From the NCBI GenBank assembly GCA_030640865.1, contig DAOWIP010000103.1, forward strand, positions 1-11,784: 11,784 bases of DNA, given 5' to 3'. Every line of letters starts with the position of its first letter. Position 1 is the stretch's first letter. Shown in pieces: positions 6,038 to 11,784 of the stretch. The notes beneath the pieces were generated by a model. That model was not told the DNA's origin. It ran no database searches and saw only the letters and a list, made by a program, of their open reading frames with translations. A program made the position numbers and the translations under genes. This stretch comes from Sedimentisphaerales bacterium (GTDB taxonomy: Bacteria; Planctomycetota; Phycisphaerae; Sedimentisphaerales; SM23-30).

Positions 6038-6819
6038 GGACTATCGCCCTCAATGCTGATTGGGGTCAATCGTTTGTGCTCCTGCGCTAAAAGTTCTCCA
6101 ATCATTTCATAACAGACAAACCGCAGATAATTCCGGCTGGTCAGGAATTTTTTCCACCCTGAAGGCGTTGTATCCGTCTGGCGATGGTGAGTATATTTTT
6201 TTATACGCGCAATCACATCTTTCCGGTCGGCGTCGAAGATTCTGACCACCATTGTCTCAGGCCGTAAAGGTACGCCGCCGGGCATTCCGAAGGCTTTTCC
6301 CCTGCGGGAGATATCACCAGGGTCGATGCTGTTGACGTTTTTTTCCTTATCAGCCTTCTCCCGGTGATACAACTGCAACGCCATTCCCATCCGGGGCGGC
6401 TGGTATGGGTCGTAACGAGTAACCGTTCCCACTATTACAGCATCCGCACCAAGCTGCCCGGCCAACATCATTACCTCATCAGGGTTGGAAACGTTTCTCA
6501 TTCCCAATTCACTCAGGGCCGCCAAAACACGGTTGACCGGTATTACCTGCAGACCTCCGGTTACCTGCTGTAGTTCGGTATAAAACTCATCGGTAACAGC
6601 CATAACGTCGAGGTTCTCGTTACCGGATTGGTTGAGAAACGGTACTACCGCGATATTAAAGGCCGGCCGATAAGGGCTGCGATAAACCCGTTCGACACTG
6701 TTGCCGCCACAGCCGAGTATGGCCAAGACAATCAACAGTACGATTACACGGGCCGACAAGGACAACCGGAGGACACAAGGGCCACTCATACTTACACTAT
6801 TCACTTTTTTTTTATACAT
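6034..6819 (-). CDS. Lipoprotein with LpoB/CsgG/TolB-N-like domain
   Basis: This 261-residue protein carries a lipoprotein signal: a basic n-region, the hydrophobic stretch VIVLLIVLAIL (25-35) and the lipobox LAILGC with Cys37. The mature part contains FNIAVVPFLNQSGNENLD (54-71), TDEFYTELQQ (76-85), VIPVNRVLAAL (92-102) and LGADAVIVGTVTRYDPY (123-139). That is the strand-helix pattern of the TolB N-terminal/CsgG/LpoB-like fold found in outer-membrane lipoproteins that act as adaptors or activators of envelope machines. The C-terminal third includes MVVRIFDADRKDVIARI. It is probably anchored in the outer membrane facing the periplasm, with unknown partner. The start is uncertain: the ATG at 6819 has no Shine-Dalgarno sequence, and an ATG ten codons in also leaves a workable signal. 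A run of nine A follows the first codons. It is transcribed toward the 87-residue gene and may share its transcript. Confidence 0.75.
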   Translation of the reverse strand: MYKKKVNSVSMSGPCVLRLSLSARVIVLLIVLAILGCGGNSVERVYRSPYRPAFNIAVVPFLNQSGNENLDVMAVTDEFYTELQQVTGGLQVIPVNRVLAALSELGMRNVSNPDEVMMLAGQLGADAVIVGTVTRYDPYQPPRMGMALQLYHREKADKEKNVNSIDPGDISRRGKAFGMPGGVPLRPETMVVRIFDADRKDVIARIKKYTHHRQTDTTPSGWKKFLTSRNYLRFVCYEMIGELLAQEHKRLTPISIEGDSP

Positions 6820-6829
6820 GACTGTGGGT

Positions 6830-6852
6830 CTGAACTTAACCGCCTTCGGCGG
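6830..6852. repeat. CCGCCTTCGGCGG repeat, copy A
   Basis: CCGCC (6840-6844) and GGCGG (6848-6852) form a stem with a three-base loop, preceded by CTGAACTTAA. The whole 23-base stretch recurs at 11576-11598 with one mismatch. Here it lies in the leader of the minus-strand lipoprotein gene and has no T-run. Confidence 0.65.
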
Positions 6853-6911
6853 GATTGACCCCCCCTAAAACCTGGGGCTAATAATCTGTGAACGATTACC
6901 TGTTTTCAACC

Positions 6912-6994
6912 GTCCCTACGGGACTAAAAATACACAGGAAACCAAGCTCCCCAGCGATAAATCGCTGGGCTATTATCTTGCGTCCCTACGGGAC
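6912..6994. repeat. Composite palindromic repeat: GTCCC hairpin, CCCAGCGAT hairpin, GTCCC hairpin
   Basis: GTCCCTACGGGAC occurs at 6912-6924 and again at 6982-6994, exactly 70 bases apart and in the same orientation. Between them CCCAGCGAT (6950-6958) and ATCGCTGGG (6961-6969) make a 9-base stem with a two-base loop. From memory this combination is a dispersed extragenic repeat in planctomycetes and some other phyla. It is in the gap between two minus-strand lipoprotein genes. Two copies only, with no regular spacers, so it is not a CRISPR array. Confidence 0.7.
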
Positions 6995-7028
6995 TTATGT
7001 TTTGACAACCAAAAAAATAGTCGAAGAT

Positions 7029-7045
7029 GCGGACGGGACGTCCGC
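7029..7045. repeat. GCGGACG palindrome
   Basis: GCGGACG (7029-7035) and CGTCCGC (7039-7045) pair around GGA. On the minus strand it follows the stop of the propeller lipoprotein by about 23 bases, with a seven-T run nine bases further on (7010-7019). It may act as a weak terminator, but its form is that of another dispersed palindrome. Confidence 0.55.
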
Positions 7046-7067
7046 GGTACACCAACACACCAAGTGG

Positions 7068-8195
7068 TTAATTGGCCTTGATACCACCACCCTGTGGGTG
7101 TGAGTTGCTGCTCATCTGCACAGGCTGCTTCCTGAGTGCGAAATCGACTTCAGAAGGTTTCACAGACCAGATATTGTCGATATATTTTCTGTTGGAACAG
7201 AAAAACACCCTGTTGTCCGACGACCAGGTCGGCGAGAAATCGGAGGTATCACTACTCGTAAGGCGATGATTGTTTTTTCCGTCCAGGTCAACAACCCAAA
7301 TATCCTCGCCACTGGTATTGGGCACGACAGGTTCTGTATTTTCATAGCTGCTGTGGTTCACCGTACTGTAAGCGATATTGCCGCCGTCAAAGGACCAACA
7401 GGGACAAATACAGGCATAATTGAGATTGGTAACAATTTCGGTGGGGAATTTGGCTTCACCATCCACCATATCAATGGTCCAGACACTAAACCATTGACTG
7501 CCGCGATAACGGGCCAACTGGAAGGCGATTTTATCGATTTTAGGATTGGGGTTCCATTCGGGAAACATACCATAACCAATCCATTTTTTCGCGCTGGGGT
7601 TGTCGGTGTTGATCACCCATAACTCCCACTGTCGCGAGCGAGTTCCGTAAGAGCAATAAACAAGGTATTTTCCATCAGGCGACCAGGAAGGATGAATGTC
7701 ATTGCTGACACTGGTAGTCATTCTGACAGGGTTAGAACCGTCCACCTGGATTACCCATATATCCCAGTTTCCGGCGCGGTTACTGGCATAGGCGACTCTG
7801 ACGCCGTCGGGCGAGAAGCAGGGCTGGATTTCACTGGCCGGATCGCTGGTCAGGCGTGTGGAGGTAGCGCCGGCGACACGCTTGACGTAGATGTCCGGGT
7901 TGGGCGAATGACGTAATGAACTGAAAACAATTAACTTACCGTCTGCGCTGACATCCGGGTCGTAATCGCCCCCCTCTTCACAGAAACTGTGCTGCTCCAA
8001 TGATGAGAATGGCTTGGCGTTGAACTCGACCGGCTTCCAGCCGTCGAGGCGGCCATACATATTTGTTTGATATAAAGGGTCGTTATTATATGAAGGGCCG
8101 TTACTATTTGTTTGTTTGTCAATCCCGCTGGGACCGGAACAGCCAATTATCATAAATAACGAGACTGTAACAGAGATGATTTTTATTGATTGCAA
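7068..8195 (-). CDS. Lipoprotein with six-repeat TolB-like PD40 beta-propeller
   Basis: This 375-residue protein has a lipoprotein signal, with hydrophobic residues 5-18 and lipobox IIGC (Cys19). A low-complexity Asn/Ser linker (about 20-45) follows. Six PD40/WD40-like repeats then occur, each of the form 'P-x-[WFV]-S-x-DG-hydrophobic strand-S-...-D-[IL]-W': DPDVSADGK, QPCFSPDGV, HPSWSPDGK, FPEWNPNPK, CPCWSFDGG and SPTWSSDNR. This is the propeller of TolB, which binds proteins in the periplasm, but no tolA, pal or tolQR genes are nearby. I call it TolB-like rather than TolB. The start is TTG: on the minus strand GAGGAA precedes it by about six bases, a strong ribosome binding site, and no better ATG exists. 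It probably sits in the envelope as a protein- or glycan-binding module. Its minus-strand neighbour, also a lipoprotein, is nearly 250 bases downstream past a repeat cluster, so co-transcription is uncertain. Confidence 0.88.
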   Translation of the reverse strand: MQSIKIISVTVSLFMIIGCSGPSGIDKQTNSNGPSYNNDPLYQTNMYGRLDGWKPVEFNAKPFSSLEQHSFCEEGGDYDPDVSADGKLIVFSSLRHSPNPDIYVKRVAGATSTRLTSDPASEIQPCFSPDGVRVAYASNRAGNWDIWVIQVDGSNPVRMTTSVSNDIHPSWSPDGKYLVYCSYGTRSRQWELWVINTDNPSAKKWIGYGMFPEWNPNPKIDKIAFQLARYRGSQWFSVWTIDMVDGEAKFPTEIVTNLNYACICPCWSFDGGNIAYSTVNHSSYENTEPVVPNTSGEDIWVVDLDGKNNHRLTSSDTSDFSPTWSSDNRVFFCSNRKYIDNIWSVKPSEVDFALRKQPVQMSSNSHPQGGGIKAN

Positions 8196-8635
8196 TTGAA
8201 ATTCCTCGAAAGAATCCCCTCTCTGACTCTTTCTATGCTACCCCCGACTGCCAGCTTCCTGCGACGCAGTGAGGTAATGGGCGCTTGTACGCAACCCGCC
8301 GGGAGCTCCACTCCCAACAATTATTGCTGACAGGATATTTTATCGGCTTTCTTATTTTTTTATCGGTCTTGCCTGCGTTTGATATAAGGGAAAAATGTGA
8401 AATATTTCAGAAACTCACAAGTCCCATAAGGAATACACATTCTTATCGTCCAGAAAAGGGGATTTACTTTAGTTATGTTAAATGGGTATGTCCATTTGAT
8501 GGGGAAACTGATAAATATCTTGACATTATCGGCGGTAAAGGTCATAATGTATTTCATCGTGTTTATAGAGGTAGTATTCTTTTTAAGGGAAATTCGCAAA
8601 TGGTTTCGTTCTAACTAATGGGGAGGTATAGGGTT
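8196..8635. other. Divergent intergenic region, no convincing gene
   Basis: This region of about 440 bases separates the minus-strand TTG start from the plus-strand start at 8636. It is noticeably AT-rich after 8330. A plus-strand open frame (8285-8614, 109 codons from a TTG) has a hydrophobic N-terminal stretch. However, its later residues match nothing I know, it has no ribosome binding site, and a good promoter lies inside its end. I treat it as non-coding or at most very doubtful. Confidence 0.55.
8520..8548 (+). promoter_or_regulatory. Sigma-70-type promoter for the beta-helix/propeller gene
   Basis: A perfect TTGACA (8520-8525) is followed after exactly 17 bases by CATAAT (8543-8548), five of six matches to TATAAT. 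It lies about 88 bases upstream of the start at 8636, leaving a leader of roughly 80 bases. GGGGAGG (8620-8626) then provides the ribosome binding site, nine bases before the ATG. Confidence 0.65.
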
Positions 8636-10303
8636 ATGGTAAAATATAGTATTACGGGCTGGATGATTGCGTTGCTGGTGGGACTGGTTTGCGTATCGGC
8701 TGGGGCGGATATTATCCGCGTCGGGCCGGGATGGCACCCACCCTATTGTTACCCTACCATTCAGGAGGGGATTCAGGCGGCGCAGGAAGGCGATACGGTG
8801 CTGGTCGCGCCAGGGGTCTATTATGAAGAAGTGGATTTTCTGGGCAAGGCGATCACGGTCAGAGGAGACAACTCGGCGGCGACGATCAACGGCGGTGGCG
8901 GATTTGCCGTGGTAACAATGTCCGAAGAAGGGATATTACAGAATTTTGTTATAACAAACGGCGTATTAGGGATACTGTGCTTCGACGGAACACCAAAGGT
9001 TAATCTGGTTACGGTAGTATATAATGCCCTTGGATTAGTGGTGCTGGGGGACGGGAGTCCGCAAATAAACAGTTGTATATTCCGGCACAACAGTAACGGC
9101 GATCTTGACGGGGCCGATGCTCGCTATAGTTGTATTCAGGAGGGTAACCCGGGTGAAGGAAATATATGTATGGATCCGCTGTTCGCCGACGCGGAAGGAG
9201 GGGATTATCATCTGCGTTCGCGGATTGGTCGGTTCAATCCGGTCGGACCCGGTGAACCGGGCTGGTCGGAACCGGTCTGGTTGAATGAACTGAACGGCGT
9301 ACATGGCGATGCGGCGGCTTCGCCGTGTTTGAGTGCGGACGGGTTAACAATTTATTTTAACCGGCACATTCCCGCTCTGGATCACTATTGTATCGTGGAG
9401 GCCTATCGGGCGACACCTGAAGGGCCGTTCACGTCCGAGAGGGTTCTTACGGAACTTAGTACTACCGGTTACTATGTCGGTGCTCCCTGGGTATCAGAAG
9501 ATGGACTGCGGTTGTATTATACGGAGAATCTCGCGGAAGGCAACAGGATCAAGATGGCCCAGCGAGCCGTCGTGGGTGAGGTATGGACGCCGGTGCATAC
9601 CTTTTATGAACTGCACACCAACGGCGTTTACGGTACACAGCCGGCGCTGACGGCGGATGAATTGACGATTGTCTGGCATTCCGGTAACCGACCCGGATCG
9701 GCGGGGGGAATTGATTTGTGGCTGGCCACACGGCCCTCAATGAATGAACCGTTCGGAAATATCAGGCCTATTGATGAGGTGAATACGAGCAACCACGAGA
9801 CAAGCCCTTACATATTGGCTGACGGACTTACTTTGTATTTTACAGCGGTTGACAGGAATGGATATTCGGGAATCAATACTTTTAAGGCGACGCGTTCTTC
9901 GTTAAACGATACTTTCGGAAACGAACAATTGATTGAAATACCCGGTTATTCAGAAATGAATGTATCTAATTGCTGGGTATCTTCAAATGAAGAATATTTT
10001 TATTTTGAAAATCAGACAACAGGTCAAGGAATTTTTGTATCAGATTATCACGAGGACCGATGGGTAGTTGATGATGAAACCAGTCCCTGTATAGATGGGG
10101 GTGATCCTGCGACATATCCGATGGATGAACCGAATCCCAACGGAGGCAGGATAAATATGGGGGCCTACGGGGGTACGGGGCAGGCGAGCAAGTCTGAGAG
10201 GCCGTGGCCTAATCCGTGCGATATAAATCAGGACGGAAGAGTCGATATGTGGGATTTTGCCGAAATGAGCGGCAACTGGCTCTGGACGGCACCCTGGATT
10301 TGA
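8636..10303 (+). CDS. Secreted beta-helix protein with inserted PD40 propeller and C-terminal dockerin-like motif
   Basis: This is a 555-residue exported protein. Residues 1-24 are a signal peptide (hydrophobic 10-20, cleavage likely after AGA). A right-handed parallel beta-helix follows: YPTIQEGIQAAQEGDTVLVA (39-58), GVYYEEVDFLGKAITVRG (60-77), then rungs to DPLFADAEGGDYHLRSR (180-196). Residues about 215-470 switch to five PD40-like propeller repeats (ASPCLSADGLTIYF, APWVSEDGLRLYY, QPALTADELTIVW, SPYILADGLTLYF and a weaker fifth). The beta-helix closing segment then resumes with SPCIDGGDP (483-491) and GGRINMGAYGGT (503-514). The end is one dockerin-like calcium loop, D529-x-N531-x-D533-G-x-V-D537-x-x-D540. 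I chose the ATG at 8636 because GGGGAGG precedes it; an in-frame ATG at 8618 would include that site in the coding region. It is probably cell-surface or extracellular, binding polysaccharide or protein. No catalytic residues are recognisable. Confidence 0.88.
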   Translation: MVKYSITGWMIALLVGLVCVSAGADIIRVGPGWHPPYCYPTIQEGIQAAQEGDTVLVAPGVYYEEVDFLGKAITVRGDNSAATINGGGGFAVVTMSEEGILQNFVITNGVLGILCFDGTPKVNLVTVVYNALGLVVLGDGSPQINSCIFRHNSNGDLDGADARYSCIQEGNPGEGNICMDPLFADAEGGDYHLRSRIGRFNPVGPGEPGWSEPVWLNELNGVHGDAAASPCLSADGLTIYFNRHIPALDHYCIVEAYRATPEGPFTSERVLTELSTTGYYVGAPWVSEDGLRLYYTENLAEGNRIKMAQRAVVGEVWTPVHTFYELHTNGVYGTQPALTADELTIVWHSGNRPGSAGGIDLWLATRPSMNEPFGNIRPIDEVNTSNHETSPYILADGLTLYFTAVDRNGYSGINTFKATRSSLNDTFGNEQLIEIPGYSEMNVSNCWVSSNEEYFYFENQTTGQGIFVSDYHEDRWVVDDETSPCIDGGDPATYPMDEPNPNGGRINMGAYGGTGQASKSERPWPNPCDINQDGRVDMWDFAEMSGNWLWTAPWI

Positions 10304-10362
10304 TCACGGTCAAAACATTATTGTCGAAAAATTATCAAAGAAAATAATTTGGAACCTATTCA

Positions 10363-10400
10363 AAGGCTGCGGCAAGCGATACCGCAGCCTTGTTTACTTT
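10363..10400 (+). terminator. Rho-independent terminator of the beta-helix/propeller gene
   Basis: AAGGCTGCGG (10363-10372) and CCGCAGCCTT (10382-10391) are perfect 10-base arms around a nine-base loop, followed by GTTTACTTT. It lies 60 bases past the stop codon. The T-tract is interrupted but the stem is strong. Confidence 0.8.
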
Positions 10401-10427
10401 AAATCTTATTAACGATATACTGAATTA

Positions 10428-10514
10428 TGTCATTCCTGCGTAGACGGGAATCCACAAATGCCCAAAATGTAAATACCAGCGTAATAATGGACCCCTGCCT
10501 TCGCAGGGGTGACA
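10428..10514. repeat. MITE-like element with 27-base terminal inverted repeats
   Basis: The left end (10428-10454, beginning TGTCATTCCTGCG) and the right end (10488-10514, ending CGCAGGGGTGACA) are inverted copies matching at 20 of 27 positions. Each end also folds on itself: ATTCC/GGAAT on the left, and ACCCCTGC/GCAGGGGT with loop CTTC on the right. The 33-base middle shows no coding potential. TGTCATTCC...GGAATCCA ends are a widespread dispersed repeat type in bacteria. Confidence 0.7.
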
Positions 10515-10565
10515 AATCGGTCAGTTTGAGTAAGGTTAAAAGTTAAGCAGGGAATTGTTTGAAAC

Positions 10566-11549
10566 ATGAAACGTACACTCAACAACAGACTAAGCTATCG
10601 GGTCAGTGTGGTTATCCCGGCGTATAATCTGGAGGGTTATATCGGCAGGGCAATTGAGAGTGTTTTGGCACAGACGAGGCCGGCGGATGAGATTATCGTG
10701 GTCGATGACGGTTCGACTGATGGTACAGTGGAAATAGTCAAAAAATACGGCTCGGCTGTTCGATATATATATCAGGAGAACGCCGGGGCCAGCGCGGCAA
10801 GGAATACCGGGATAAAAGCGGCGAAAAATGAATGGATAGCCTTCCTGGACGGGGACGATGAATGGCTGGAAGGGAATCTGGAAAGGCAAATGGGGCTTTT
10901 GGAACGCAACGAGGAGTTGGTCTGGACGGCCGGTAATTTTATTATTTGTTATTGCCGGGAGGGACGGCGTCAGGACAAACTTGACCCCGATCGGGGATTG
11001 CGACTTTTAGAGGGAAAGGAATATTTCCCGGAATATTTTCAGGCCTTTATGCAGAGCGCTACCGGGTGGACCGGAACGATGGTTATTAAAAAGTCGGTAT
11101 TGGAAGAGGCAGATTTGTTTCGTGTGGGGCAATTGGGGGCGAACGATCTGGATATGTGGTGGCGGATAGCATACCGACGGCCCGTTATCGGATATAATGT
11201 TGAGCCGCTGGCGGTTTATCATCTGCAAGTGTCCGATAGTATTACAAAAAGATTTTGCCGGCCGGAGATTCTCAGCAATCTGATTGAGCGACACCTGAAA
11301 CTGGCTGAGGAATACGGGCGCAGCGAAGCGTTCCGGCCCTGCGCGGAGCATGTGCTGCGTTACTGGATACACAAGTATATTTTAGACGAGCGGATTTTCG
11401 GAGTTCGAGATATGATTGTTCGTTTCGACGATCTATTGCCGTTTTTTTATCGGGCGATTTTGTGGTTGCTGACGGTATCACCGCGGGCCACGTTGTCGGC
11501 TATGCCGGTGTTGAGACGGATAAATCGTCTGCTGCGGCTGCCGATTTGA
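10566..11549 (+). CDS. Family 2 glycosyltransferase
   Basis: This 327-residue protein transfers a sugar from a nucleotide-sugar donor to a growing glycan at the inner face of the membrane. The GT-A catalytic domain occupies about 12-220: VSVVIPAYN (13-21), VVDDGSTDGT (45-54), NAGASAARNTG (72-82), then the metal-binding FLDGDDEW (93-100) containing the DXD motif. GANDLDMWWRIAYR (about residue 195-210) matches the acceptor-side region holding the catalytic acidic residue. There is no transmembrane helix of full length; a hydrophobic stretch near the end (LLPFFYRAILWLL) may attach it to the membrane. The ATG at 10566 has no good Shine-Dalgarno sequence but fits the family N-terminus. Donor and acceptor cannot be deduced. 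It has no glycan-synthesis neighbours on its left; any cluster would continue to the right. A terminator-like repeat follows, suggesting it may be transcribed alone. Confidence 0.93.
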   Translation: MKRTLNNRLSYRVSVVIPAYNLEGYIGRAIESVLAQTRPADEIIVVDDGSTDGTVEIVKKYGSAVRYIYQENAGASAARNTGIKAAKNEWIAFLDGDDEWLEGNLERQMGLLERNEELVWTAGNFIICYCREGRRQDKLDPDRGLRLLEGKEYFPEYFQAFMQSATGWTGTMVIKKSVLEEADLFRVGQLGANDLDMWWRIAYRRPVIGYNVEPLAVYHLQVSDSITKRFCRPEILSNLIERHLKLAEEYGRSEAFRPCAEHVLRYWIHKYILDERIFGVRDMIVRFDDLLPFFYRAILWLLTVSPRATLSAMPVLRRINRLLRLPI

Positions 11550-11575
11550 TTTGTTATGACAAGACTTTTACAAAA

Positions 11576-11607
11576 CTGAAATTAACCGCCTTCGGCGGAA
11601 CTTTTTT
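11576..11607 (+). terminator. CCGCCTTCGGCGG repeat, copy B, with T-run (terminator-like)
   Basis: CCGCC (11586-11590) and GGCGG (11594-11598) form a 5-base stem with a three-base loop, followed by AAC and six T (11602-11607). It lies 27 bases after the glycosyltransferase stop. Bases 11576-11598 repeat copy A (6830-6852) with one mismatch. Here the dispersed repeat appears to serve as a terminator. Confidence 0.6.
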
Positions 11608-11784
11608 GCCACAGAGAACTTGGGGCGGCCTTTGGCCGCAACCAAAACGTCCCAAAGGTTATTGGAAAAGTGTAGTTGACATACTATCAGTGTTTGCCGA
11701 AAAAATCTTCCTTTTTCGGTGCTCCGAATTTGACTTTTTTTGATTTTTACAAGAGGGGCTGTTCAGCAGGTGAAAGCAACAAAC
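11608..11784. other. Non-coding end of the window with two hairpins
   Basis: I see no gene here. GCGGCC (11625-11630) and GGCCGC (11634-11639) form a stem with loop TTT. CCGAAAAA (11697-11704) and TTTTTCGG (11712-11719) form another around seven bases, with T-runs just after. GCCACAGAGAAC near 11608-11619 resembles a widespread dispersed repeat fragment. Confidence 0.5.

Noticed and set aside
6912..6994. Possible CRISPR repeats, as the same 13-base hairpin occurs twice 70 bases apart
   Set aside because: There are only two copies, the repeat is shorter than CRISPR repeats, another palindrome sits between them and no cas genes are present.
8285..8614. Plus-strand open frame of 109 codons with hydrophobic N-terminus
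   Set aside because: It starts at TTG without a ribosome binding site, resembles no family I know, and a strong promoter for the next gene lies inside its 3' end.
11676..11705. Promoter-like TTGACA near the end of the window
   Set aside because: No acceptable -10 box is found at 16-18 bases and no gene start follows within the window.
11462..11743. Plus-strand open frame of 93 codons overlapping the end of the glycosyltransferase gene
   Set aside because: It is a frame shadow of the glycosyltransferase, running on through hairpins and T-runs with no family resemblance.

Overview
The window most resembles a chromosomal segment of a Planctomycetota bacterium, probably of the Phycisphaerae/Sedimentisphaerales type. 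This rests mainly on one secreted protein: a right-handed beta-helix with the closing segment SPCIDGGDP...GGRINMGAYGGT and a single dockerin-like loop (DINQDGRVDMWDF), a combination I associate with that lineage. Intergenic regions dense in small palindromic repeats and the weak Shine-Dalgarno signals of several genes agree with this. It is recollection of families, not a database result.

Layout. Bases 1-264 carry no gene, only a dispersed inverted repeat. A two-gene plus-strand unit follows (265-831 and 818-4186, overlapping by 14 bases): a small Rossmann-like protein resembling nucleoside 2-deoxyribosyltransferases, and a 1122-residue protein with an N-terminal winged-helix-like segment and a long alpha-helical repeat body resembling the tail of large STAND-type proteins, but with no P-loop. 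It is the best candidate here for an undescribed system, possibly anti-phage.

Bases 4178-4339 hold three repeat elements, one of which supplies the stop codon of the large gene. Four minus-strand genes follow: a XerC/XerD-type tyrosine recombinase (4475-5545, own terminator at 4409-4436), an 87-residue unknown protein (5729-5992), a lipoprotein with an LpoB/CsgG/TolB-N-like domain (6034-6819) and a lipoprotein with a six-repeat PD40 beta-propeller (7068-8195). Two nearly identical 56-base direct repeats bracket the recombinase gene. Bases 6830-7045 are a cluster of palindromic repeats.

The divergent region 8196-8635 holds a good sigma-70-type promoter (8520-8548) for the plus-strand beta-helix/propeller/dockerin protein (8636-10303), which has a terminator at 10363-10400. 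A MITE-like repeat (10428-10514) separates it from a family 2 glycosyltransferase (10566-11549), followed by a terminator-like repeat and further hairpins to the end.

How the genes fit together. The first pair probably acts as one unit. The two lipoproteins and the secreted beta-helix protein are envelope or extracellular proteins, and the glycosyltransferase probably belongs to surface polysaccharide synthesis continuing beyond the window. Nothing in the sequence links these groups functionally.
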